64,000 bases of DNA from Hepsetus odoe (taxonomy: Eukaryota; Chordata; Actinopteri; Characiformes; Hepsetidae). Shown here one piece after another: positions 46,111 through 57,210 of the stretch (position 1 is the stretch's first letter; every line of letters starts with the position of its first letter). The position numbers were made by a program, and so were the translations under genes. The notes under the pieces were generated by a model. The model saw nothing but the letters and a program-made list of their open reading frames with translations. It made no database searches and had not been told where the DNA came from. Location: positions 3,029,530 to 3,093,529 of the forward strand of contig CM029368.1 of NCBI GenBank assembly GCA_017165825.1, read 5' to 3'.

Positions 46111-46260
46111 ACGGAATATCGCCCCTTGCCTGAATGACAACGGATTCAATTGACCCGCTATTAATAATCCTGGAGGATTAATTAAAATGGCTGCTGGAGG
46201 ACAACAGCTGAATTTAAACGTCTTTTTAAAAGCTCTCCTCTGAAAGGAAGAAGCCACTCG
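46111..46260. other. candidate conserved noncoding element
   Basis: CAATTGACCC, GCTATTAATAATCC and GGATTAATTAAAATGGC give several homeodomain-type cores within 60 bases. Repeat-free. Appearance only. Confidence 0.3.
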
Positions 46261-46650
46261 CCAGGTCTCAGCACGCTCTGCTGTCAACCGCAGGCCAAAA
46301 CAAAAAAAAACACAAAACAAAGCAGAAGCCAAACCCAGAAAATGGCCAGGCAGCACCTGACGCTGCTTAATGTGGAGTTAAGTACTGCTTTAAGTGTTAT
46401 GGAGTCAGTTTCAGTGGAGGTTCCTGACACATGGGAAGTGAATGGGATCCTATGAAGGCTTGGTCTGAGTGGCGTAATCCTACTGAATCACACAGCACTC
46501 GTTCCCTCCACCCAAACAGAAAACACAAGGCTGAGGACCTCTTAGATCTTTCTACTGATTTTACCCGCAGCAACTTCTGGCACAGAATTCACAAGCTAAA
46601 ATCTGGTCCACACTCTAGAACATAAAGGTGATATGTGACACTATGTGTGG

Positions 46651-48186
46651 AGTTCTGCAGCTCCACAGTTCTACAGTTCTACAGTCCTACAGTTCTACAG
46701 TTCTACAGCTCCACAGTTCTACAGTTCTACAGTCCTACAGTTCTGCAGCTCCACAGTTCTACAGTTCTACAGTCCTACAGTTCTGCAGCTCCACAGTTCT
46801 ACAGTCCTACAGTTCTGCAGCTCCACAGTTCTACAGTCCTACAGTTCTGCAGCTCCACAGTTCTACAGTTCTACAGTCCTACAGTTCTACAGCTCCACAG
46901 TTCTACACTTCTACAGCTCCACAGTTCTACAGCTCCACAGTTCTACAGCTCCACAGTTCTACAGTTCTACAGCTCCACAGTCCTACAGTTCTACAGTTCT
47001 ACAGCTCCACAGTTCTACAGCTCCACAGTTCTACAGTTCTACAGCTCCACAGTTCTACAGCTCCACAGTTCTACAGCTCCACAGTTCTATAGCTCCACAG
47101 TCCTACAGTTCTACAGTTCTACAGCTCCACAGTCCTACAGTTCTACAGCTCCACAGTCCTTCAGTTCTACAGTTCTACAGCTCCACAGTCCTACAGTTCT
47201 ACAGCTCCACAGTTCTACAATCCTACAGCTCCACAGTCCTACAGTTCAACAGCTCCACAGTTCTACAGCTCCACAGTCCTACAGTTCTACAGCTCCACAG
47301 TTCTACAGTTCTACAGCTCCACAGTCCTACAGTTCTATAGTTCTACAGCTCCACAATCTTACAGTTCTACAGCTCCACAGTCCTACAGTTCTACAGCTCC
47401 ACAGTTCTACATTTTCACAGTCCTACAGTTCTACAGTTCTACAGCTCCACAGTTCTACAGTTCCACAGTCCTACAGTTCTACAGCTCCACAGTTCTACAG
47501 TTCTACAGCTCCACAGTCCTACAGTTCTACAGCTCCACAGTTCTACAGTTCCACAGTCCTACAGTTCTACAGCTCCACAGTCCTACAGTTCTACAGCTCC
47601 ACAGTTCTACAGTTCTACAGCTCCACAGTCATACAGTTCTATAGTTCTACAGCTCCACAATCTTACAGTTCAACAGCTCCACAGTCCTACAATTCTACAG
47701 CTCCAGAGTTCTACAGTTCTACAGCTCCAGAGTTCTATAGTTGTACAGCTCCACAGTCCTACAGTTCTATAGTTCTACAGCTCCACAATCTTACAGTTCA
47801 ACAGCTCCACAGTCCTACAATTCTACAGCTCCAGAGTTCTACAGCTCCACAGTTCCACAGTTCTACAGTTCTACAGCTCCACAGTCCTACAGTTCTACAG
47901 TTCTACAGCTCCACAGTCCTACAGTTCTACAGTTCTAAAGCTCCACAGTCCTACAGCTCCACAGTTCTACAGCTCCACAGTCCTACAGTTCTACAGTTCT
48001 ACAGCTCCACAGTCCTACAGTTCTACAGTTCTACAGCTCCACAGTCCTATAGTTCTACAGTTCTACAGCTCCACAGTCCTACAGTTCTACAGCTCCACAG
48101 TCCTACAGTTCTACAGTTCTACAGCTCCACAGTCCTACAGTTCTACAGCTCCAGAGCTCTGTAGTTCTACAGTACCACAGTTCTAA
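46651..48186. repeat. 1.5-kb array of 9-bp units (CAGTTCTAC family)
   Basis: Built from CAGTTCTAC, CAGTCCTAC and CAGCTCCAC in varied order, about 170 units. The 9-bp period is a whole number of codons and the units hold no stop, so plus-strand frames stay open (one for 509 codons, Ser/Thr/Gln/Tyr-rich). No codon bias or domain; not a protein. Copies are very similar inside the array. Confidence 0.95.
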
Positions 48187-48295
48187 CTTTCCTTAGTTCT
48201 TAGCCCTAAAGTTGTACAGTTTTAAAGCTCTTTAGTTGTACAGGCCCAAAGTTCTGTAGTTTTAGACCTCTGCAGTTCTAACATCCTACAGTTTC
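48187..48295. repeat. decayed edge of the 9-bp array
   Basis: Units such as AGTTCTTAG, AGTTGTACAG and AGCTCTTTAG are still recognisable but heavily mutated. The sharp contrast with the homogeneous core fits expansion and homogenisation of the centre only. Confidence 0.65.
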
Positions 48296-49199
48296 CCCCT
48301 TTTTTCTTGTTGGATTCTATTAGTTATAGAAAATGATGGAAGTTGCTCAGATCCAGTAAAGTGGCATTTTAAATATTTTCACTTGTGAATTTGGGTTATA
48401 TTTCTTTCTGGGACATTTAGAATAAGTCTTGTTTCTATGTTCATTTCTGTGAGTCCCTCTGAGCTCGTTCGAAATTCTGATTAGTGTGACCAGGTAGCGA
48501 GTCTCTCGCGTCGAGAGCATTCTAGTCATTAATCTACTCTTTTTGTCCCTTGTCTCTCTCTCTTTTTCTCTCTCTCTTTCTTTTTCCAAGACCACCCACT
48601 CTGCTGCCAATCACTTTGCTCTCCAGCTGTTGGCCGGCCGTGGCCCGTTTGTGCTACTTTGTTTCCGTGTAGCTGAGGTCAGCGGGCCTCCCCCTTTCCC
48701 TTTCCCTCACTCGCTCTCTCTCTTTCTCCCTCTCTCTCTCTCTCCCTCTCTGTACCACAATGGGCCAAAAGCACTGGCCTTTGTGCCTGGTGCAGGTGTC
48801 CAGGGCATGAAAAAAGCTCAGGCTAGACTGGCTGCCCCGAGGCGTCCATTCACCCAAACACCCACCTGTGGCAGAGTCCCGGTCCGCATGACTCACCATG
48901 CCTCTCGAACAAAGAGCAAAGCTTCATTACTGATGGCTGCGTGGGTGGAATTCATTCATTATACTTGCATGTGAGATAAACCGTGCCAGTTCGGCGCTCT
49001 GGGTCTGGCTAACCAGACCGTTTGGCAGTGAGGCTGAAATTATCCAGCACAGCATGTTATACACAGTGACTGTTTCATACATCACCCATCATAACTCCTT
49101 CATTAAGAGACTTATTAAAGAACAACTTTGATGAATAATCAAATTCGATTTTTTTTTTTCACCCCAGAAGCAAATTTTGCATCCTGAGCTTTCGAACTG
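48296..49199. other. spacer with CT tracts
   Basis: CT-rich tracts at 48555-48600 and 48710-48750. No gene. Confidence 0.5.
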
Positions 49200-49435
49200 G
49201 AGCTATGAAGACACTGAAGTGAAGTCTGTCATTGCATGACACAGCACTCGAAATGCATCCTCTCTATTTAACCCACACACAACGTGAAGCAGGGGGTAGC
49301 AAAATCCAGCACTCGGGAAGCAGTGATGGGGATAGTACCTTGCTCAAGGGTACCTCATGATAACCTATTGATCTGGGATTCCAACCCAAGACCTTTGATC
49401 CTGGGGCCTAACCCCTAGGCCACTGCTACACAGGG
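49200..49435 (-). mobile_element. SINE-A, nearly full length
   Basis: TGAAGTGAAGT tail, GCATCCTCTCTATTTAACCC, GGGGATAGTACCTTGCTCAA, GGGATTCCAACCCAAGACC (box B) and CCTAGGCCACTGCTA (box A). Confidence 0.8.
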
Positions 49436-49917
49436 GTTTGGGATCAGGGCAGATCCCAGTACCAGGGGTTCTCCAAAAGTAGTCTGCTCCAACTCTGGAT
49501 GGTCCTATACATGTTCAGAAATTTTGGATGACCACGAGAACACGGTCACCGTTATTTTCCTTACTCATCAATTCGAAAACTCCTTTCAATCCACAATCAG
49601 CTTTTTGTTAAGGTGGCACAGACTCATCGGTGTGATTTAGGACAGATAACTGGGGCTGAATGAGCTTCAGGGGAAGCTTTAGGACAATACCAAACGTATT
49701 TTGGTGACTATTGTGGCACCAACATAAAAAGGACTAAGCTGAGGAAGTTAGGACCACTTTAATTTTGAGCTCTTTTATTCATTAACTTCGACTAATTGCT
49801 CAGAAATGACTATAAGTTAATGCATAAGCTCTGCGGTTTAGAGGGAGAGTGCAGGACCACACAAGAGGGCATTAAAGGGGTTTGGAAGTAAAAGCTCTCA
49901 TCATCATCAACAACAAA
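49436..49917. other. spacer between SINE copies
   Basis: Nothing recognised. Confidence 0.5.
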
Positions 49918-50136
49918 AGCATGAAATTGTTGGTTCGAATCCATTACCAGTAGGCTGCCCTGAGGAACCCTTCAGCAAGGTACCGTCCCCGTTACTATTG
50001 CGTGCCTGGGCGCTTTCAGTAGCTGCACCCTGCTGCACGTGTGTGTTTGTGTGCATGGGTAAAATGCAGAGGTCTAATTTCGTTGTGGCTCACGCTGTGT
50101 TTCACAATGACAACAATAGTCACTTTCACTTCAAAA
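49918..50136 (+). mobile_element. SINE-A, head-truncated
   Basis: Starts at box B (TTGGTTCGAATCCATTACCA), then TGCCCTGAGGAACCCTTCAG, GGTACCGTCCCCGTTACTAT and a complete tail TAGTCACTTTCACTTC. The box B core GGTTCGAATCC is intact; box A is gone. Confidence 0.8.
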
Positions 50137-50204
50137 CATCTCTCATTGATCCAGATGGAGAAAATATCTTTAAATAAAAAAAAATAATTCTTGCCTTTAT
50201 CCAT

Positions 50205-50460
50205 CTCTCTCATCTCTTCTCTGGACATGTCCAAACCAACATAATCTTGCTTCTCTAACTTCGTCCTCGAAATGTCCAACCTTAGTTCTCTCTAATATAC
50301 TCGTTCCTAATCCTGTCCATCCTCGACACACCCAACGAAAATCTCAGCATCTTTAACATCGTTAGTACCTCCAGCTTCTCCTGTCTTTTCTTCAGCATCT
50401 CCAACCCATATAGCATAACTGGTCTCACTACCACCCTGTAAACCTTTCATTCACTATTGC
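50205..50460 (-). mobile_element. RTE-clade LINE 3' fragment
   Basis: CTCTGGACATGTCCAAACCA, TTCCTAATCCTGTCCATCCT, AAAATCTCAGCATCTTTAAC and ATATAGCATAACTGGTCTCA match the other minus-strand copies. Frames broken. Confidence 0.7.
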
Positions 50461-50827
50461 TGGTACCTGAAGAACCTTTAAAGAACCTGATTATATAATG
50501 AGGCAATAACACGTGAAGTGTAGCAGCCCGGAGTTGAAAGACTGGCACGGTTGCGTGCTTATGAGAGACAAAGCAGGAAAACATGTAAAGAAGAAGAAAC
50601 AAGTTTCTGCAAGTCTGTCCATCAGTCTCTTCCCTGTGATTCACTTTGATGGACAGATTACAGCAGTCGAACAGCAGAAGAGTCCTTTAAAGGAGCTCTG
50701 CTGCTGCTGGCCTGAGATGCACGGTCAGGGTGTGTGCTGTTTCTAGGCGACAAGCCCGGCGTGAAGCGACGGAGCCCCAGCGGAGTCTGGAGACAAAGCC
50801 AGTCCTCCTTGAGTCTTTTTCCATCAC

Positions 50828-50870
<43 letters not shown>

Positions 50871-51365
50871 CAGCACCTGTCCTAGTCTTTTTTACACAAA
50901 TGAGCATCAAAGATTCACCCAGAGAGCAGCTTCCAACAAACACCAGCTCAAATTTCAAATCTGTCTTAAAGTTTCTTTAAGTTGTTGCGTTTGAACATTA
51001 ATACTCTGTTTTTACACCATTTAATGTTAATGCTGTTGTGACGAGTGAGAGATGCTTAAAAGAAAAAGGAATTCAGGAGACGAGCAGTCTTACAGCTATT
51101 TAACTGGAAAGACACAACAAGCTCGTTTCAGCTTTTATAGGATACAAACACTCGTGCAGATTAACCAGATATACACCATTTGCTAAGGATACAGCCCCTG
51201 TGTCATCGTCTCATGGTGATTGGTCACTACTGTTTCATTCTATATCTTTTTTCAGGATGTGACCGTGCTGCTAGACTCTCAGCAGGCTTGACTTGCATGG
51301 ATAACATTTTGTTTCAAGAAATTTTGTGCTAATTTAATGCTTTATGTGAGGAATGATACAAGCAG
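50461..51365. other. spacer with CA microsatellite
   Basis: (CA)n at 50828-50869. No gene. Confidence 0.5.
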
Positions 51366-51516
51366 CCATTTACAGCATTTAACAGATGCTCTTATCCAGA
51401 GCGACTTCCCATTCCTGGGTTAAGGGTTTTGTTCAGGAACCCAATGGTGTGGTGGATTCAAACCTGTGACCTCTTGGTCCATAGACGAGTATCCTGCCAC
51501 TACGCCATCACCCTTT
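51366..51516 (-). mobile_element. SINE-B
   Basis: ATTTAACAGATGCTCTTATC and CAGAGCGACTTCC tail, then TTCAGGAACCCAATGGTGTG, GATTCAAACCTGTGACCTCT (box B) and a decayed box A. Minus strand. Confidence 0.75.
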
Positions 51517-52639
51517 TGGAAACGGTGGTCTAGAAAAACCAATGGAGAAAGGCAAGAAATACAGAGGCTTTCACTTTTTACAGTTCTTCAAATTTCAGAA
51601 CCTGTAAACCAAATGAGTTTACAGCTCTTTAAGGTACAAAAGCCCTTTAAGCAATTTTTCTCAGGATCAGTAAAGACTCTGATTCTGAGAGGCCAATATC
51701 ACGTGTGTTCTGAGTAGGTACAACTCTAGTTGACATTCTGCTGCTCTTATTGGTGTTTTAGTCGTGCTTGGGGACTTTCTGCCCACCCGGAGGAGCAAAA
51801 AGGTGCTAAATTGTCATTTGTTTCAAAAATTGGTTACCAAAGACAAAGGAGGACACCCTTGAGTATTGTTGGGTAACCAAAAACCATTCAGCTGGAACCG
51901 CTGGTCATGGAGCGACGGCCACTGGAACAAAGCACAGCTCCAGTTTCCTGCAGTGAAAAACTTCAGTACTTTCCACCCATGGACGATATGGAGTGAGCAC
52001 ACATTTTGGGGGAGGGGGGGTTCCTGAGAAGGCCTAGTTAACTCACCTGTCCAAACAACATCCCAGTACTTTCCACCCTTGGCTGATAAATGATCTGATA
52101 ATCTGAGACCTGGTACCAGCTGCAGAAAGCATGGCTGATGTTACAGGAAAGGCACACGGCATTCACGCGTTTCGTTTCCTCGTTTCAACCCAACGAGTCC
52201 AGAGCAACAGATCATGCCTCTTTGTTGTTGTTGTTCTGTGTTCTACACGTCCGTAACCACCGTTTGTATTTCATTTACCTGATGCAATTACCCAGAGCGA
52301 GGTTTACTTTCAGAGGGAATATTCCGACTCAAGGTGTCCAATTATCTGTGCTGCTAGACCGGGTCTTTAGGGGGCCCCTCGGTGGGGGGCCTGGGCCATA
52401 AACCACAGTGAGTGTTTGTGATCTAGACTGGTCTCAGCAGAGCAGGGGTGTGTGTGTGCGAGTGTGTACGGTGGGGGGTTAACACTTTTTTCCCGAAAAC
52501 GAGCTGCAAGACTTCAGCTCCAGCACTCTGGCCATCCTTAAGTTATTAAATCACTTCCATTTATTTATCTCTTGCTGCTTTCTGCTCAGATTTTCTTTTT
52601 CTTTCCCTTTTTATTTGGCGCACAAAAGAGGAGGAAAAA
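51517..52639. other. spacer without recognisable features
   Basis: No gene or repeat named. Confidence 0.5.
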
Positions 52640-53220
52640 ATGAATGAATGTTAATGCACCCAGGCTAACCTCCATCCTGCATCCCCCCCATCCCTCCACC
52701 CCTCCTCAGCAGCTTTTTCTCTGCTAATTGCAGTCTGCTGGAGTCGCCTCAAAGGGAGCCCCCATCACTCCGCACTGGGGCTGTGAAATATGTTGTTCAA
52801 AGCAACAGTTTAGCCTTGCAATTTGACATGATTCAGAATTTAAAAAGTGCTCTGTAATTATGCGCTGTCAAATGAAATTTGTTTTAACAATTAGCGCTGA
52901 TGGTGAATTTGTCTTTGAGGGGGAGCAAAAGGAAGAAAAGAGAGAGAGAGAGAGAAAAGAACACGCGCCGCTTTCGAGGAGGCCTTTAATTTATTTCAAT
53001 TTCAATCTTTTAACATGAATATGGATTTAGTGCTGGCCTTGTAAATCAATCTTGATTTGGTCATTGTGATTCTGCCTCCCAGCCTCAGTCTGCATTAACA
53101 TCAGCATTAGCCTGCCTGCTCTGTCTCATTCAACAATTACTTCTATTAAGAATGAAAGCTTTAATCAATGCCTGGCCTGTCCCCTCGCCGCGGCTGACCA
53201 GACCATATACAGACCACATA
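52640..53220. other. candidate conserved noncoding element (strongest)
   Basis: About 580 bases free of mobile elements, broken only by a short GA run (52938-52960). AT-rich with many homeodomain-like cores and related motifs: CTAATTGCAG, CTGTAATTATGCG, CAATTAGCGC, AATCAATCTTGATTTGG, CATTAACATCAG. This texture is typical of developmental enhancers near chromatin regulators. Conservation not testable here. Confidence 0.4.
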
Positions 53221-54334
53221 CCGGGCAGGCACTTAAAGGGTAAAGCCACCCGTTTTTGCCAAATTTCTGCAAAATGAAATCACGAAGACGTAAACAAAGT
53301 CTCCAAATTTGATACGAGAACCTTGTTTCTCACTCAGAGTTGTTCACTGTGGTGGTGAAGGGAAGCAGAGCAGCTCGGTTATGAAAATGCTGCCCGATAC
53401 CTGAGACACGGCTTGGAGAAGATTTTAACCTCAGACTAAATCCATGACCCTGTGAAGCGAAGGAAGCCTTTTTTCAGATATTTTACTCATTTTACCTTCA
53501 TCGGCATCCATATAAGAACTCAGATGAAGCGGGTGGGTTCACTGGTGGGTTTAGAGGAGAAATAAAATGAATGTATTTGAGTTGGAGATGTCTGTGAAAG
53601 AAAGTCTCTGCAATGAAATATTACACAAATCCACTCTGAATGATTTCCTTTACATCCCAATTACTGTACAAGGTGTCATCAGGCAAGAGGAGAAATACAC
53701 GGCAGTACAGGAAAAAAATGCACAAGCACCGGGATGCTGATGTGTGTGCGTGCGTGTGTGTGTGTGTGTCTAAGATGTACCTGCAAGACCCAGCTGGTCT
53801 CGCTCTCGCTTGTGTGTAAATGTCATTCACAGCAGAATCTATATCCCCAAGACAGAAGGAACACTCACAAGCACAAAAACACGGCCCTGGAGAAGAAGCA
53901 GAAAGAACGTTCAAAGACACTGCCAGCTGCGTGTTTGCTGTTGGAAATGATTAAATCGGCCACAAGGTATTACAGATGAAAAGCATAAACCCTTATAATA
54001 AAAAAAGTGCAGTCAAGCTACAGGCCTTTCCCGTGGATTCCTTTCAGCCTTGGTTTGGACTCTGCCGTTCATTTGCATAAACTGAGTTCTTGTAGGAATT
54101 CGTTGGAAATGTTTTGATTGTTTGCACCCGTCTGGGTTGTCCGAGTCATTTTTGAAAACAGAATGGCTCTGAACACCCGTATTCATCCATATTACATTTA
54201 AAATATATATATTTTTAATACTTTTTTCCATATTTTAGTACACCATTACTAGACTAGACACCATACACCAGTACTAGAGCTGTGTATTTGCTGAGAGTCT
54301 TACCATTTACATTTTAAAGCACTTACTGAAGGTT
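53221..54334. other. spacer with short GT tract
   Basis: (GT)n at 53742-53770. No gene. Confidence 0.5.
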
Positions 54335-54476
54335 CTGTGTTTAACTCCCAGCCTGGGTTCTTTCTATGTTCTGTTCCAAAAACTAAAGGGGTTTGGTACT
54401 GGAAGCTCCGTTTCCTCCTTTTTTTCTTCCACCGACCAAAGACATGCATGTCAGGAGTCCTGGAGATGCTAAATAG
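54335..54476 (+). repeat. teleost interspersed repeat fragment
   Basis: TGTTTAACTCCCAGCCTGGG, CCACCGACCAAAGACATGCA and CAGGAGTCCTGGAGATGCTA are blocks of the repeat also found split at 18420-18815. Ends where SINE-B starts. Confidence 0.65.
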
Positions 54477-54650
54477 TGGTCTAGTGGTAGGATTTATGAA
54501 CCAAGAGGTCACAGGTTCGAATCCCACCACCAGCACAACCACTGTTGGGTTCCTGAGCAAAACCCTTAACTCCAGGGGACCGTCCCTGTAATCAGGAATT
54601 GAAAGTCACTCTGGATAAGAGTGTCTGCTAAATGCCGTAAATGTAATTTT
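54477..54650 (+). mobile_element. SINE-B, reference copy
   Basis: Intact box A TGGTCTAGTGG (54477-54487) and box B GGTTCGAATCC (54514-54524) give a complete internal pol III promoter. Body has GGGTTCCTGAGCAAAACCC and TAATCAGGAATTGAAAGTC. Tail CTCTGGATAAGAGTGTCTGC TAAATGCCGTAAATG is shared widely among teleost SINEs and LINEs. Confidence 0.85.
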
Positions 54651-54674
54651 GCCCCTGTAGGTGTGAGAGTGACC

Positions 54675-54785
54675 TGCCGGAGGATTTCCCCCCTTTTCTC
54701 AATGCTGGGATAAGCTCCAGCAGCCCTCGTTAGGATAAGAGTCTCACAAAAAGGAAGGATGAATATTGAATGGTTTCCTTTTCCA
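54675..54785 (+). repeat. end of a common teleost repeat
   Basis: AATGCTGGGATAAGCTCCAG, CCCTCGTTAGGATAAGAG and GGATGAATATTGAATGG follow the usual GGGATAGGCTCCAG...GATAAG...GAATGAATGG order. Confidence 0.5.
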
Positions 54786-54892
54786 CAAAATAAAAGTTAC
54801 ATTGGTTAACTGTGCGATATTTATGAAGACGTGTCTCTATAACAGAAAGGACAGAAAATAAATGAATGAATGTTAAAAATACAAAACAATTA

Positions 54893-55012
54893 CAGGGAGC
54901 AGTGATGGGGACGGTACCTTGCTCAAGGGTATCACAGGTAACCTACTGATCTAGAATTTGAACCCACCACCTTCCAGTCCTGGGGTCGAAACACTAGGAC
55001 GCTACTGTCCTG
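54893..55012 (-). mobile_element. SINE-A head and centre fragment
   Basis: GGGAGCAGTGATGGGGACGG, TACCTTGCTCAAGGGTATCA, AATTTGAACCCACCACC (box B) and ACACTAGGACGCTACTGTCC (box A). Confidence 0.8.
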
Positions 55013-55309
55013 AAGGCCTAGTTCTTTCTTATTGTCCACAAATGATCACATCCATGATGGAGACTAAGAGTAAACTGTCCTAATCACGTTTGTTTGTCTC
55101 GGAATTGACCTCCAGCATGACGGCCTGAATAAGACAGAAACTCTCACTGACGTCCATCAATAAAGCTCCTTTTCCTCCTTCATCAGCTGATGGATGGAGC
55201 CGTTCTCTCAGCCAGCAGCGGGAAATGAGCAGAACAAGATTTCTGGAGATGAGAGAAACAAGGTTCTGCGTTTCCTCCTCCCCCCTCCCTCTCACCAGCT
55301 ATCTGGTCT

Positions 55310-55780
55310 CACTTTACAGCCAAAATTAACGGAACTGCTCTCCCATAATTGTGTTCGCTCCTGCCATTTATTATCGATTGAACAAGCTTGTGTGCAGCCG
55401 ACACACTCAAATGTGCCCCGTTTGGGTTTTTACAGGCCGGGTGATTTAATGCGATACATGATATCTTGGCAACTTCAGGCAGCAATTAAATTATTCATCT
55501 TTAAGTTATTGATCCCTGCTCATGATCCCCGTTCATCTAATTCATGGCCAAGCTGGACGCTTTGATCCTGCAGCTCCGTACGCCAGATCCGCAGCACAGA
55601 ACCTTTTCAGGGCTGGATAGCAGAGGGCAAAAGGGGCCGCACATCCATATTACATGAGCGCCGCGATGTACTGCGTCTCACGCCTCACATGGCATGATTT
55701 GAGGTATCAGCATATCTAGGAAGGATTTCAACGTAACACTCTCGCACTCTGACAAATTACACTCTCCGTGCAGGAATAAA
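55310..55780. other. candidate conserved noncoding element
   Basis: Repeat-free block with CCCATAATTGTGTTCG, TTTATTATCGATTG, CAATTAAATTATTCATC and CATCTAATTCATGG. Clustered homeodomain-type cores; no coding frame. Lies 4.6 kb upstream of the jarid2 start codon. Confidence 0.35.
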
Positions 55781-57054
55781 TGAATTTCCAGTATTTTATC
55801 ATTCTGCCCTAAAATCTACATAGAATATTTGTATTTTAATGTCATGCTTGACATGCTTTTTTAACCTGTTGGTAATGAACGAGGCATTGAGGTGAATAGA
55901 GTTTAATGTAGAATTTTGACCAGTGAACCTACACCCTTCATTTGAGTTTTATATCTAATATTGATGACGTAAAAAGCACTTTCTTTCGGACTATTTGGCC
56001 TCACAACACCCTGGATGCTTCTTAGGGACTTCGGTAAAACATCATGTCAGGCATCAGGCAGAGTCTGCGTAATCATTTCATTTATTAACTCTCTGTGAGG
56101 GAGCTAAAGGTGTCTGGTTCCATTCACCACCACTGGGAATTTTGCTGACTTGGTACTTTTCCCTACAAAACAACCTTTCTCCCAGCAAACCCACTAAACA
56201 GAGAAAACAGAAGCAGAGGTTGTCTGAAAATTGATAGAATCCCACTTTAGACAGAGACATGTAGACCAAAGGACAGCACATGACCACACAATGAACAAAA
56301 GAACATGAGGGCTATGGTATGTACACAGAGGTAAGACCAGAAACAGCAAGATCCAGTGATTAACAGGGTGATTGCACAACAGGGTAACAAGGAGGCGGAA
56401 CGAGGAAAGTCAGCCAAACTTGGGGTAGGGAGAAAGGAGATGTATCTGGAACTACCGCTTCTCCCTTGGTACCGCTCTTCTCCGGAGGAGACGAGGAGAG
56501 AACAGGCTCAGCAGAGTGGCAGTAATCGAGGATGCGTCACAGCGTCAATGTCAACTATGGATAAACGAATGCTGCACTGGAGTGGTGTCAGAAACTGGGA
56601 AATACCCACTTTTATTCCACTCCAATGATGTGTTTAACAAGTGGGAAATTCCTGATACCTAAGCTCACCGGGTGGGATATCTGACATGACCTGTGACCTC
56701 TTTGATAACTAGAAAAAAGGAGGATTTTCTCTTTGCTGCATGTAGAACGGCACGCTCAAGAGGTCACACAGAGGTCATAGCCTCCATGTTCCAGTGCCAG
56801 ACCAAATAGTTTATATTTTAGAAACCAGTCCATATTTTAACTCACAGTATTGAACAATATTAAGCAAGCAATGCTAAATGTTGCATTCCTAACAAGAAGA
56901 TTCATGTAATGTTGTTATACACACAAATTCACAAAAGATTTTTGTAAAAGCTCTGATTTATCACTAAAAATAGTTTTTTATTCTAAATGAACAAACATGC
57001 ACCAACTGCAGCTTGTATTTTAGGAAGAAACATTAACTTTTAAGCAGATTTGAC
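55781..57054. other. spacer without recognisable features
   Basis: AT-rich; no gene or repeat named. Confidence 0.5.
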
Positions 57055-57210
57055 AGCATGTTAGGGTATTTTGCAGACGCTTTATTCCAGAGTGAGTCTC
57101 CCTGGGGTTAAGGATTTTGCTCAGGAACCCAGTGGTGGTGATGTTGGAAGCAGAAATCGAACCTTTTGGTCCAAAGGCAAGTGTGCAACCACCACACCAG
57201 TGCCAGATAG
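57055..57210 (-). mobile_element. SINE-B, diverged
   Basis: TTTTGCAGACGCTTTATTCC tail, GGATTTTGCTCAGGAACCCA, AGAAATCGAACCTTTTGGTC (box B) and CAACCACCACACCAGTG. Confidence 0.7.

Noticed and set aside
46628..48164. Open frames of 154-509 codons, Ser/Thr/Gln/Tyr-rich
   Set aside because: A 9-bp repeat without stops; several frames open at once, no start context or domain.
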